Shown in pieces: positions 1 to 6,519 of a stretch of 6,822 nucleotides of DNA. Where the stretch lies: contig JAGBFZ010000254.1 of NCBI GenBank assembly GCA_018110855.1, positions 1 to 6,822 on the forward strand, in the 5' to 3' direction. The DNA comes from Oscillospiraceae bacterium (GTDB taxonomy: Bacteria > Bacillota > Clostridia > Oscillospirales > Ruminococcaceae). The translations under genes and the position numbers were made by a program. Numbering within the stretch: the stretch's first letter is position 1; every line of letters starts with the position of its first letter. The notes under the pieces were generated by a model. That model saw nothing but the letters and a program-made list of their open reading frames with translations. It ran no database searches and had not been told where the DNA came from.

Positions 1-1376
1 ACGGCGAGCTTGGCGCAGCATATAACCGTGCATTATCAATTTTAGGAGAAAAGGGCACGGACGCAGCGGCTCTCAGAGATCACACGGTCACAAGGATAGT
101 TCTCAGAGCGGAGGAGATAGCAGGAGAAGCTGTTAAAAGAGAACTGCCCGATTATTACGAAAGAGACAGGAAAATAGACCATATCCTCACCCATCGTATA
201 TGGGGTCTCCCTGTTATGCTCATAATGCTTGCGGTGATTTTTTACATAACCATAGTGGGAGCCAATTATCCCTCCGAGCTGCTTTCCTCGGCGTTCGCTT
301 CATTGGGAGAGATATTCCGTGAAGGGCTTCGCTCCGCAAGCTGCCCTCAATGGGCGGAAAGTATGCTCATTGATGGTGTATACCGTGTTCTGAGCTGGGT
401 CACATCGGTCATGCTGCCGCCCATGGCAATTTTTTTCCCATTGTTCACACTTCTTGAGGACGTAGGATATCTTCCTCGTGCGGCGTTTAATCTGGATAAG
501 TATTTCAGCAGGGCAAACGCCTGCGGAAAACAGGCACTTACGATGGCAATGGGGCTTGGCTGCAATGCTGCGGGAATTACAGGCTGTCGGATAATCGATT
601 CTCCAAGAGAACGGCTTATTGCCATTCTCACCAATGTTTTCATGCCATGCAACGGGAGATTCCCCGCCCTTATCACCCTTATCGGTATGATAACGGCAGC
701 CGGAGCGGGAGGCGGATTCGTAAACGCACTCATGCTCACAGGAGTGATAGCGCTTGGTGCGGCACTCACCTTCGGAATATCCCGCCTGCTGTCAAAAACT
801 GTGCTGAAGGGCGTGGCTGCCTCCTTTGCGCTGGAGCTGCCCCCCTACCGCCGCCCGCAGATAGGCAAGGTGCTTGTGCGGAGCCTGTTTGACAGAACTA
901 TTTTCGTTCTCGGCAGAGCGGTTACTGTTGCCGCACCCGCAGGACTTGTGATATGGCTTCTTGCGAATATCTCCTTGGGCGGTCAGAGTCTGCTTTCCTG
1001 CTGCTCGGAATTTCTCGATCCTGTGGGAAGGATATTCGGCATGGACGGTGCCATACTTTTAGGCTTTATTCTCGGATTCCCCGCAAATGAAATAGTTCTG
1101 CCCATCATTATGATGATATACACAGGTCAGAACGCTCTTTCAGACGGCGGTGCCGCTGCAATGGGAGAGATATTCGCACAAAATGGCTGGACATCTGTCA
1201 CTGCGTTGTGCGTGATGATATTCATGCTCTGTCATTTCCCCTGCTCCACCGCTTGCCTTACTGTAAAAAAGGAAACAGGCTCATGGAAATGGACTGCTCT
1301 TTCCATGGCTGTCCCCACCGCTGCGGGACTTATCCTCTGCGGACTGATAAACGGTATATATCACATATTCATGTAA
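1..1376 (+). CDS. feoB: Ferrous iron transport protein B, C-terminal part (5' end outside window)
   Basis: FeoB is the inner-membrane Fe(II) permease with an N-terminal GTPase. The frame is open from base 3 to the TAA at 1374-1376 (457 residues), so the ATG at 216 is internal. The GTPase domain is lost beyond the left edge; what remains is a helical cytoplasmic stretch (about residues 1-60), the pre-membrane motif DRKIDHILTHRIWGLP, then the membrane domain. Family landmarks seen: LLEDVGYLPRAAF (about 150-162), the first gate segment GLGCNAAG with Cys187, SPRERLIAILTN, then MPCNGRFP with Cys216, a second gate-like segment (about 295-365) including LGFPANEIVLP, and a Cys-rich CHFPCSTAC stretch (about 410-418) before the last helices. 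The GCNAAG and PCNGRFP forms are, from memory, the clostridial variant of the GCNVPG and PCGARLP motifs of proteobacterial FeoB. A hairpin follows the stop by 7 bases, so this is the last gene of its transcript. FeoA is not visible. Family assignment is very secure. Confidence 0.96.
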   Translation, partial: GELGAAYNRALSILGEKGTDAAALRDHTVTRIVLRAEEIAGEAVKRELPDYYERDRKIDHILTHRIWGLPVMLIMLAVIFYITIVGANYPSELLSSAFASLGEIFREGLRSASCPQWAESMLIDGVYRVLSWVTSVMLPPMAIFFPLFTLLEDVGYLPRAAFNLDKYFSRANACGKQALTMAMGLGCNAAGITGCRIIDSPRERLIAILTNVFMPCNGRFPALITLIGMITAAGAGGGFVNALMLTGVIALGAALTFGISRLLSKTVLKGVAASFALELPPYRRPQIGKVLVRSLFDRTIFVLGRAVTVAAPAGLVIWLLANISLGGQSLLSCCSEFLDPVGRIFGMDGAILLGFILGFPANEIVLPIIMMIYTGQNALSDGGAAAMGEIFAQNGWTSVTALCVMIFMLCHFPCSTACLTVKKETGSWKWTALSMAVPTAAGLILCGLINGIYHIFM

Positions 1377-1382
1377 CAAAAA

Positions 1383-1412
1383 CGGCTTCGGCAGCCATTC
1401 CTGCCGAAGCCG
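1383..1412. terminator. Bidirectional intrinsic terminator between feoB and the secreted-protein gene
   Basis: A perfect 12-bp inverted repeat (CGGCTTCGGCAG / CTGCCGAAGCCG) with a 6-base loop lies between the two convergent stop codons. On the minus strand the stem is followed directly by TTTTTG (the complement of the A run at 1378-1382), which makes a classical rho-independent terminator 29 bases after the stop of the secreted-protein gene. On the plus strand only a mixed T/A stretch follows, so termination of feoB is probably weaker. Confidence 0.88.
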
Positions 1413-1441
1413 CAGCTTGTTATAAATTTGCAAATACAGAA

Positions 1442-4255
1442 TTACTCAACAACTGCTGTGTAATTCATACCTGCAGAAACGGTAAATGTAGCATAACCGT
1501 CATCATTAAGGGTCTTTGCAGCAACCTTAACGTTAGTGCTCTTTCTGCCCTTGTAGAGGGTGATAGTCTTGCCGGCATATTCCTCGCCCAGCTTGACTGT
1601 GATCTTGCCCTCACCCTTGATTCCTCTGGTAGAACCGTTTGTCTTGATGTAGTTCATATCGGAATCGTAAACGAAAATGTAAGAGTTGGGAAGAGCCTTG
1701 CTCATCATTGCAAGATAGCCGTTATCAACAGAAACGATCCTTACATTGCCTGCGGGCATTGTAAATTCTCCTCTGTCGCTGATAACTGCGATCCTATTGC
1801 CGCCGCAGTAGATCTCTGCGTCATAACCGAATTCTGTTTTTACGGAAACAATGGTGCCTGCTGCTGCAGACGAAATGTTTACAGCAGAGTGATTGTCGGA
1901 AACAACACTGTAGTAGGTCGGAGCAGGCTTCACAGGCTCAGGAGCTTCTTCATATACGATGGCATATGTAGAGAACAAATTGGAAGCAATAGAAATAGTC
2001 TTTGATGCGCTGTCAAAGGTTCCGCCTATGTTCTGAGCTTTGCCGTTATGGATCCTTACAACAGAGTAGATCCTGCCGTCTGCGATGATTGAATCGGGAA
2101 CAGAGATCTTGAAGGAAACAGGCTTTGCAGTCTCTGCAATAGCCTCGGAAACTCCGTCAACTGTCTTTACAAGATCAATATCAAGAATAAGTCCGATAGA
2201 CTGATTTGAGGAAAGTGAATACTTGAGAATGTCCTTATCAAATTCAGCTACGGCACTCTCGTCCTTAACAGTCATAACAACGTCAAGCTTTACTCCGCTC
2301 TCAACGAGCTTTGCGTAGTCATCGCCGAATACTGCGGCAATAACATTTTCCTTGCTGCCTGCAAAGCTGATGTCAATGCCCTCGGGAGCCTTGATCTCAG
2401 CGTCTGCCTTGCCGATGAGCTTCTTGAATACTGCAGAAACGGTAACGTTCTCTGCGGGCATTGTGAAGGTGTTGCCCTCGATAGCCTTGCCGTTTACTGT
2501 GATCTCGCTAAGCTCATAGCCATTGTCAGCGGTTGCTGTAACTGTAACTTTATCATCAAGCTGAGCAGTTGTCTTATCAACCTTGAGCTTGCCGTTTGAG
2601 GTTTCGGAAACAGTGATCTTGTAGTCTGCCTTCTTGAATACTGCGGTAACTGTAACATCCTCACCGGGCATTGTGAAGGAAGTACCATCGATCGCCGCAC
2701 CGTTTACAGTGATCTTATCAAGCTCGTAGCCGACCTTAGGTTCAACGGTAAGTTCGATCGTATCGTCTTTCTTAGCTGCGGTCACACCGCTCTTAACGGA
2801 AACACTGCCGTTTTCAGAAGCGGCGATCTTGATATCAAACTCGTCAGGTTCCTTTACTGCAAATACTGCAGTAACTGTAACATCCTTTGCGGGCATGGTG
2901 AAGCTGTTGTTTTCAACGGTAACCTGCTCGGACTCCCACTTGTCAAACTTGTAGCCGTCCTTGGATGTTGCTGTGAGTGTTACCTTTGTTCCCTCTGCTG
3001 CTTCGGAAACATCTGCGGAAGCTGTGCCCATAGCTTCGTTGTTGGAAGAAACCGTTACAGCATATAATGTAATGATCTCACAGGAAGCTGATGTTACGGA
3101 ATCTTCGGCAAGAGTGTACTTTGCCTCGCCTGCTTCGGTAAGTGCAAATGTCACTGTAACCTTTCCGTCGGTAATGTCGGAAGCGGTGAGTGTGTAGTCT
3201 GCGGAATCAAGCACTACATCTCCGAGGTTTGTTATCTTGGCAGTGTTAAGCACTGCTGCCTTGATATCTGCCTCTGATTCGTCGCTTGCAGCCTTATAGG
3301 TTGCGTCTGTTGTTACCTTGGGGGCGATTTCGGTGGTGGTTGAATACACATTACCTTTTGTTTTATCATTGACAATCTTTATAGAGTCAACTGAAGCAAC
3401 ACTCCATGTATTTAAAGTGATCTTTTCTACCATGGAGATGGTGCTAAACTTTATAAACTCAGTGTACTGACCGGCAGTTTCTCCACCATTAAACATTTTC
3501 AAAGCAACCGAATCATCAGTATTGACCGAACCATCATCCTTCAGAATGTTGGAGTTAAGAACCTTCATTCCACCCCATGAACCTGATGTGGTATATTTAA
3601 TTTCAATTCCGGAAGCAGGTCCGTTGATTTTACTTGTATCAAATGTTCCGGGTAAAACAACGTATCCATTTTTGTCAAGTGCAGGAACTTCAATATCCTG
3701 AGTAGCATACTCGGTTGTGTCTTGCTGCACCTCTATTATCTGAACACTCTCGACAGTATATGATGACATATGAGCCGCCTGAATATTGAAGCCAATTCCT
3801 GAATCTGAACCAAGAGTAAAATCAGAAAGCGGTGCATAAATATATCCACCTTCATCAGTGATTCCGGTCACAGGGTTATACTTTCTGCCATCAATTGTAA
3901 AGAATGTGTACCAACTCTGTTCAAAAGCCCATGGCATATCCTGAATTTCTACAGGATCACCATCAATATATGCACCGATGTCTGAAAATGTTACCTTTAA
4001 GTAGGTATTGTCTTGACCAATCCAAGTGGATAATTCTGCATTATAGTTTTTAATCCACAAAGAGCCCCAATTGCTAAGTGTTTCATTTGAAACTGCTACG
4101 CCTTCGCCATCGCCCGTATACATTGAATCAAGCACTACTTCGCCGGTACCCACTGGTGCATCTTCCAACGCACTTACGCTCACAGGCGCAAACGCCATGG
4201 TAGTAACAGCCAACGCCGCCGATGTCAAAGATGCCAAAATCTTTTTCAGCTTCAT
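1442..4255 (-). CDS. Large secreted multi-module protein with InlB-B-type repeats
   Basis: Predicted exported protein of 937 residues; no specific function recognised. The ATG at 4255 is chosen because AAGGAGG lies 8 bases upstream and a signal peptide follows (KLKK, hydrophobic core, likely cleavage after VSVSA at residue 29). A longer in-frame start, GTG at 4309, would add 18 residues before the signal peptide and has no ribosome site. Modules, counted from this Met: two beta-sandwich-like regions (about 36-178 and 187-298), ending VESVQIIEV and VDSIKIVND, resembling carbohydrate-binding modules; a short beta domain (308-397); three InlB-B-like repeats (398-465, 474-540, 545-610), each ending in FTMPxxxVTVxAVF; a domain (621-770) ending FSTYAIVYEE; a proline-rich linker; a degenerate fourth repeat (781-844); and a C-terminal beta module (846-937). 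No catalytic domain, dockerin, LPXTG, SLH domain or C-terminal membrane helix is seen. A surface adhesin or polysaccharide-binding role is inference. Confidence 0.9.
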   Translation of the reverse strand: MKLKKILASLTSAALAVTTMAFAPVSVSALEDAPVGTGEVVLDSMYTGDGEGVAVSNETLSNWGSLWIKNYNAELSTWIGQDNTYLKVTFSDIGAYIDGDPVEIQDMPWAFEQSWYTFFTIDGRKYNPVTGITDEGGYIYAPLSDFTLGSDSGIGFNIQAAHMSSYTVESVQIIEVQQDTTEYATQDIEVPALDKNGYVVLPGTFDTSKINGPASGIEIKYTTSGSWGGMKVLNSNILKDDGSVNTDDSVALKMFNGGETAGQYTEFIKFSTISMVEKITLNTWSVASVDSIKIVNDKTKGNVYSTTTEIAPKVTTDATYKAASDESEADIKAAVLNTAKITNLGDVVLDSADYTLTASDITDGKVTVTFALTEAGEAKYTLAEDSVTSASCEIITLYAVTVSSNNEAMGTASADVSEAAEGTKVTLTATSKDGYKFDKWESEQVTVENNSFTMPAKDVTVTAVFAVKEPDEFDIKIAASENGSVSVKSGVTAAKKDDTIELTVEPKVGYELDKITVNGAAIDGTSFTMPGEDVTVTAVFKKADYKITVSETSNGKLKVDKTTAQLDDKVTVTATADNGYELSEITVNGKAIEGNTFTMPAENVTVSAVFKKLIGKADAEIKAPEGIDISFAGSKENVIAAVFGDDYAKLVESGVKLDVVMTVKDESAVAEFDKDILKYSLSSNQSIGLILDIDLVKTVDGVSEAIAETAKPVSFKISVPDSIIADGRIYSVVRIHNGKAQNIGGTFDSASKTISIASNLFSTYAIVYEEAPEPVKPAPTYYSVVSDNHSAVNISSAAAGTIVSVKTEFGYDAEIYCGGNRIAVISDRGEFTMPAGNVRIVSVDNGYLAMMSKALPNSYIFVYDSDMNYIKTNGSTRGIKGEGKITVKLGEEYAGKTITLYKGRKSTNVKVAAKTLNDDGYATFTVSAGMNYTAVVE
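1724..1915 (-). repeat. Degenerate fourth InlB-B-type repeat
   Basis: It encodes about 64 residues beginning YYSVVSDNHSAV, separated from copy 3 by roughly 170 residues. The order of elements is kept: start strand, AAAGTIVSVKTEFGYDAEI matching the EGTKVTLTATSKDGY segment, then GEFTMPAGNVRIVSV matching FTMPAKDVTVTAV. The rest has diverged. The identification rests on this motif order and on FTMPAGNV. Confidence 0.7.
2426..2623 (-). repeat. InlB-B-type repeat copy 3
   Basis: It encodes about 66 residues from YKITVSETSNGKL to VSAVF, with GYELSEITVNG and NTFTMPAENVTVSAVF. It is followed by KKLIGKADAEI, the junction to the next module. Confidence 0.85.
2636..2836 (-). repeat. InlB-B-type repeat copy 2
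   Basis: It encodes about 67 residues from DIKIAASENGSV to VTAVF, with GYELDKITVNG and SFTMPGEDVTVTAVF. It is close to copy 3 at the DNA level: the stretches around 2631-2720 and 2421-2510 line up at an offset of 210 bases with only scattered differences, suggesting fairly recent duplication. Confidence 0.85.
2861..3064 (-). repeat. InlB-B-type repeat copy 1
   Basis: It encodes about 68 residues from YAVTVSS to TAVF, with the family signature GYKFDKW followed by NNSFTMPAKDVTVTAVF. This is the only copy with the W of the classical GYxFxxW motif; copies 2 and 3 have GYELDKITVNG and GYELSEITVNG. It matches the divergent InlB B-repeat / 'bacterial repeat' family known from Firmicutes surface proteins. 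Confidence 0.85.
4168..4255 (-). other. Sec signal peptide coding segment
   Basis: The first 29 residues have a basic start (K2, K4, K5), a hydrophobic stretch running from about I6 to A23, and a small-residue cleavage site (VSVSA before LED). No lipobox Cys is present, so a type I signal peptidase substrate is expected rather than a lipoprotein. Confidence 0.85.
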
Positions 4256-4260
4256 TTTTT

Positions 4261-4270
4261 TCTCCTCCTT
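4261..4270 (-). promoter_or_regulatory. Ribosome binding site of the secreted-protein gene
   Basis: On the minus strand AAGGAGGAGA precedes the ATG at 4255, with the AAGGAGG core 8 bases away. This near-perfect anti-16S match decides the start and predicts strong translation. Confidence 0.9.
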
Positions 4271-4339
4271 AAAAAAATTTGAATCGTTTTCATGCATGAA
4301 TGGATACACGAATCCGACTGTAAATAGTTTTACATAGTA

Positions 4340-4368
4340 ATTATAACATTTTATTCCTTTTTATTCAA
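4340..4368 (-). promoter_or_regulatory. Sigma-A-type promoter of the secreted-protein gene
   Basis: Read on the minus strand: TTGAAT (4368-4363), a 17-base spacer, then TATAAT (4345-4340), preceded by TG one base upstream, giving an extended -10. The start of transcription would fall near 4333, leaving a leader of about 78 bases. The leader contains a 12-bp palindrome, TTCATGCATGAA (4289-4300). Confidence 0.75.
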
Positions 4369-4488
4369 TATACATATTAACAAATCCGTCTGTATTTTTT
4401 CATGCAATTATTCCACAAAACACCTAGTTATTATCAAATGATGAACTGTTTATATATCAGATTTATCAAAATAAATCCCATTTACCCC

Positions 4489-4517
4489 TTGCAATTCTCC
4501 CGAAAAAATAGTATAAT
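4489..4517 (+). promoter_or_regulatory. Sigma-A-type promoter of rimO-pgsA
   Basis: TTGCAA (4489-4494), a 17-base spacer and a consensus TATAAT (4512-4517). Transcription should start near 4524, giving a leader of about 45 bases. A second TATAAT at 4531-4536 lacks a matching -35 element. Confidence 0.8.
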
Positions 4518-4568
4518 AAAAGTGTATTTGTATAATTTCATCTTACACAAAAAGGAATGATAAAGAAA

Positions 4569-5912
4569 ATGTCAATAAGAGTAGGAATGGTATCTCTCGG
4601 CTGCTCGAAAAATCAGGTGGATGCAGAGAGAATGTTATATAAGCTCAGCGAAAAGGGCTATCAGCTCGTTGGTGACGCTGCCCTTGCAGACGTGGCGATA
4701 ATCAACACCTGCGGATTTATCGAATCTGCAAAGCAGGAAGCAATCGAAACTATTCTCGAATTTGCAGCCCTGAAAAAAGAGGGACGCATCAAGAAGATAA
4801 TCATCACAGGCTGCCTTGCGGAGCGCTACAAGGAAGAAGTCCTTTCGGAGATACCCGAGGCGGACGCTGTTGTGGGCATAGGCTCAAACGACCACATCTG
4901 CGATATCGTTGAGAAGGTCATGAACGGCAATCAGCTCACCAGCTTCGACAGCAAGCTGAATCTTGGTCTCACAGGCGGAAGGATACAGACCACCCTTTCA
5001 TTTTTCTCCTATCTGAAAATTGCTGACGGCTGCTCAAACTGCTGCTCCTACTGCGCTATCCCCTCTATCAGAGGAAAAATGCGCAGCGTTCCCATGGAAG
5101 AGCTTGTAGAAGAAGCGGAGGAGCTTGCTGTAAACGGTGTGCGTGAGCTTATCGTTATTGCTCAGGACAGCACCCGATACGGCGAGGATATCTACGGCAA
5201 GCCCATGCTCCCCGAGCTTCTTACAAGGCTTTGTCAGATCCCCCAGCTTAAGTGGATAAGAGTGCTTTACTGCTATCCCGAGCGCATTTCCGACGAGCTT
5301 ATTGATGTTATGGCAAAAGAGGACAAGATCGTTAAATACATAGATATGCCCATTCAGCACTGTGATGGGGAGATACTTTCGAGAATGAACCGTCCCGGTG
5401 ACGAGGAAGCTCTCAGAGCGCTTATTGCCAAGCTCAGAGACCGTATCCCCGGAATTATTCTCCGAACTACCCTTATAACAGGCTTCCCCGGGGAGACCGA
5501 GGAGCAGTTTGACCGCCTTGCACATTTTGTTAAGGATATGGAATTTGACAGGCTGGGCTGCTTCCCCTATTCTGCGGAGGAGGGCACCAAGGCGGCTCTT
5601 ATGGACGGTCAGCTTGACGAGGAGACCAAGGAGCATCGTGCCGACATTATCATGGAGCAGCAGATGGTAATTATGAACGAGAAGAATCACAGGCTTCAGG
5701 ATAAGATCATTGAGGTGGTGGTTGAGGGCTATGACCGCTACGGTGAATGTTATTTCGGCAGAAGCGCTGCGGACGCTCCCGATATTGACGGAAAGATATT
5801 CTTCACCTCCAAAAAACGCCGTCTTGTACCGGGAATTTTCGTAAACGTGCATATCAATGAAATTATGGACTACGACCTGATTGGAGATGTTTGTGATGAA
5901 TCTGCCGAATAA
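4569..5912 (+). CDS. rimO: Ribosomal protein S12 (uS12) methylthiotransferase RimO
   Basis: Radical-SAM enzyme that adds a methylthio group to the conserved aspartate of ribosomal protein uS12. The ATG at 4569 (447 residues) is preferred over the in-frame ATG at 4557, because the only Shine-Dalgarno-like AAAGGA (4551-4556) touches the latter and lies 12 bases before the former. Seen, counting from 4569: the N-terminal methylthiotransferase domain with three cluster-binding Cys (SLGCSKN Cys12, NTCGF Cys48, TGCLAER Cys82); the radical-SAM CxxxCxxC motif (DGCSNCCSYCAIPSIRG; Cys155, Cys159, Cys162); YIDMPIQHCDGEILSRMNR; TLITGFPGETEEQFD; FDRLGCFPYSAEEGT; and a C-terminal TRAM-like domain (about 376-442). 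SLGCSKNQVD and FDRLGxFPYSxEEGT identify RimO rather than the tRNA enzyme MiaB. Length is normal and all six cluster Cys are present. It shares a promoter and overlaps pgsA. Confidence 0.96.
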   Translation: MSIRVGMVSLGCSKNQVDAERMLYKLSEKGYQLVGDAALADVAIINTCGFIESAKQEAIETILEFAALKKEGRIKKIIITGCLAERYKEEVLSEIPEADAVVGIGSNDHICDIVEKVMNGNQLTSFDSKLNLGLTGGRIQTTLSFFSYLKIADGCSNCCSYCAIPSIRGKMRSVPMEELVEEAEELAVNGVRELIVIAQDSTRYGEDIYGKPMLPELLTRLCQIPQLKWIRVLYCYPERISDELIDVMAKEDKIVKYIDMPIQHCDGEILSRMNRPGDEEALRALIAKLRDRIPGIILRTTLITGFPGETEEQFDRLAHFVKDMEFDRLGCFPYSAEEGTKAALMDGQLDEETKEHRADIIMEQQMVIMNEKNHRLQDKIIEVVVEGYDRYGECYFGRSAADAPDIDGKIFFTSKKRRLVPGIFVNVHINEIMDYDLIGDVCDESAE

Positions 5913-6462
5913 GCTGACTGTTGCAAGAGTTGTGCTTGTGCCGTTCTTCATTTTCTTCTTGCTGACGGATTTGGTTCCAATGAGCTGCCTGTGGGCGCTT
6001 ATCGTGTTCGCTCTTGCTTCCATAACGGACGCTCTGGACGGGCATATCGCAAGAAGCAGGAATCTTGTGACTAATTTCGGAAAATTCCTCGACCCCCTTG
6101 CGGACAAGGTGCTTGTTATCTCAGCGCTTGTCTGCTTCGTGGAGTTGGGACTTGCGGGAGCTGTTCCTGTGATAATCATTATCGCAAGGGAATTTATGGT
6201 CTCGGGTCTGAGGCTTGTTACCGCAGGCGAGGGCGTTGTTGTGGCTGCGGGAATTTGGGGCAAGCTCAAGACTGCCTTTACCATGGCTGCTATCGTTATT
6301 ATCCTGCTGTTTGCGGTAATGTTCGGTAAAGACCCTGCCTGCTATGATACATGGGCTGTTATCACAGAGCAGGTGCTTATCTGGATATCCACTGTTCTTA
6401 CCATCATTTCAGGTTTGATTTACCTGAACGGCTACAAAAGCTATATCAATACCGACAAATAA
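5896..6462 (+). CDS. pgsA: CDP-diacylglycerol-glycerol-3-phosphate 3-phosphatidyltransferase
   Basis: Membrane enzyme joining CDP-diacylglycerol and glycerol-3-phosphate to give phosphatidylglycerol phosphate, the first committed step to phosphatidylglycerol and cardiolipin. The ATG at 5896 gives 188 residues starting MNLPNKLTVARV, as usual for PgsA, with GGAG (5883-5886) 9 bases upstream; in-frame TTG and ATG codons at 5881 and 5887 are less likely. The full CDP-alcohol phosphatidyltransferase signature is present: Asp45, Asp48-Gly49, Ala52-Arg53, Gly62, Asp66 and Asp70. Hydrophobic helices lie at about 12-28, 31-44, 71-85, 88-98, 127-143 and 158-175. The start lies inside the end of rimO (17-base overlap in another frame), so translational coupling is likely; rimO followed by pgsA is a familiar order in Clostridia. 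PgsA is favoured over other CDP-alcohol transferases by the N-terminus and context. A strong terminator follows immediately. Confidence 0.94.
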   Translation: MNLPNKLTVARVVLVPFFIFFLLTDLVPMSCLWALIVFALASITDALDGHIARSRNLVTNFGKFLDPLADKVLVISALVCFVELGLAGAVPVIIIIAREFMVSGLRLVTAGEGVVVAAGIWGKLKTAFTMAAIVIILLFAVMFGKDPACYDTWAVITEQVLIWISTVLTIISGLIYLNGYKSYINTDK

Positions 6463-6463
6463 G

Positions 6464-6502
6464 AATATCCCCCGAAATCATGGCATTTCGGGGGATATTT
6501 TT
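6464..6502. terminator. Strong intrinsic terminator after pgsA, shared with the convergent nifU-like gene
   Basis: A perfect 15-bp inverted repeat, AATATCCCCCGAAAT (6464-6478) and ATTTCGGGGGATATT (6485-6499), with loop CATGGC, is followed by a T run to 6502 on the plus strand. It begins 1 base after the pgsA stop. On the minus strand it lies 20 bases past the stop of the NifU-like gene and is followed by CTTATTTG, so it could also serve that gene, less efficiently. Confidence 0.92.
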
Positions 6503-6519
6503 GCTATCAGGACAATAAT

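Larger units (their letters stand above)
4256..4568. other. AT-rich divergent intergenic region
   Basis: About 310 bases between the divergent secreted-protein and rimO starts. It holds one promoter per strand, the ribosome site of the leftward gene, a palindrome (4289-4300) and two pairs of short repeats: AATCCG(A/T)CTGTA at 4311-4322 and 4383-4394, and TTTTCATGCA at 4287-4296 and 4397-4406. I see no small gene, riboswitch or RNA gene in it; the stretch 4407-4485 shows nothing recognisable. Confidence 0.8.

Noticed and set aside
347..769. Minus-strand open frame inside feoB
   Set aside because: Shadow of the conserved FeoB membrane domain; no start signal or family features.
1208..2005. 265-codon open frame on the plus strand spanning the feoB end and the 3' part of the secreted-protein gene
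   Set aside because: It runs through a strong terminator hairpin and overlaps two well-supported genes in other frames; its Cys-rich product looks like an antisense translation of the repeat protein.
2426..3064. CRISPR or satellite-type repeat array
   Set aside because: The repeats are long, diverged, in frame and encode protein domains; there are no short identical repeats with unique spacers.
2961..3197. Small plus-strand open frame opposite the secreted-protein gene
   Set aside because: A low-complexity S/V/A-rich product caused by antisense reading of Thr/Glu/Ala-rich codons; no ribosome site.
4256..4309. 18-residue N-terminal extension of the secreted protein from GTG 4309
   Set aside because: It would put charged residues before the signal peptide, and the near-perfect ribosome site is placed for the ATG at 4255.
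4071..4337. Plus-strand open frame opposite the signal-peptide region
   Set aside because: Antisense to a convincing signal peptide, ribosome site and leader; no promoter or ribosome site of its own.
4531..4536. Second TATAAT upstream of rimO as an alternative promoter
   Set aside because: No acceptable -35 at 16-18 bases; the TTGCAA-17-TATAAT element just upstream is far better.
5034..6284. 416-codon open frame on the minus strand opposite rimO and pgsA
   Set aside because: It lies antisense to two clearly conserved genes and crosses their junction. The predicted protein has no recognisable family features and no ribosome site; it reflects codon bias in the real genes.
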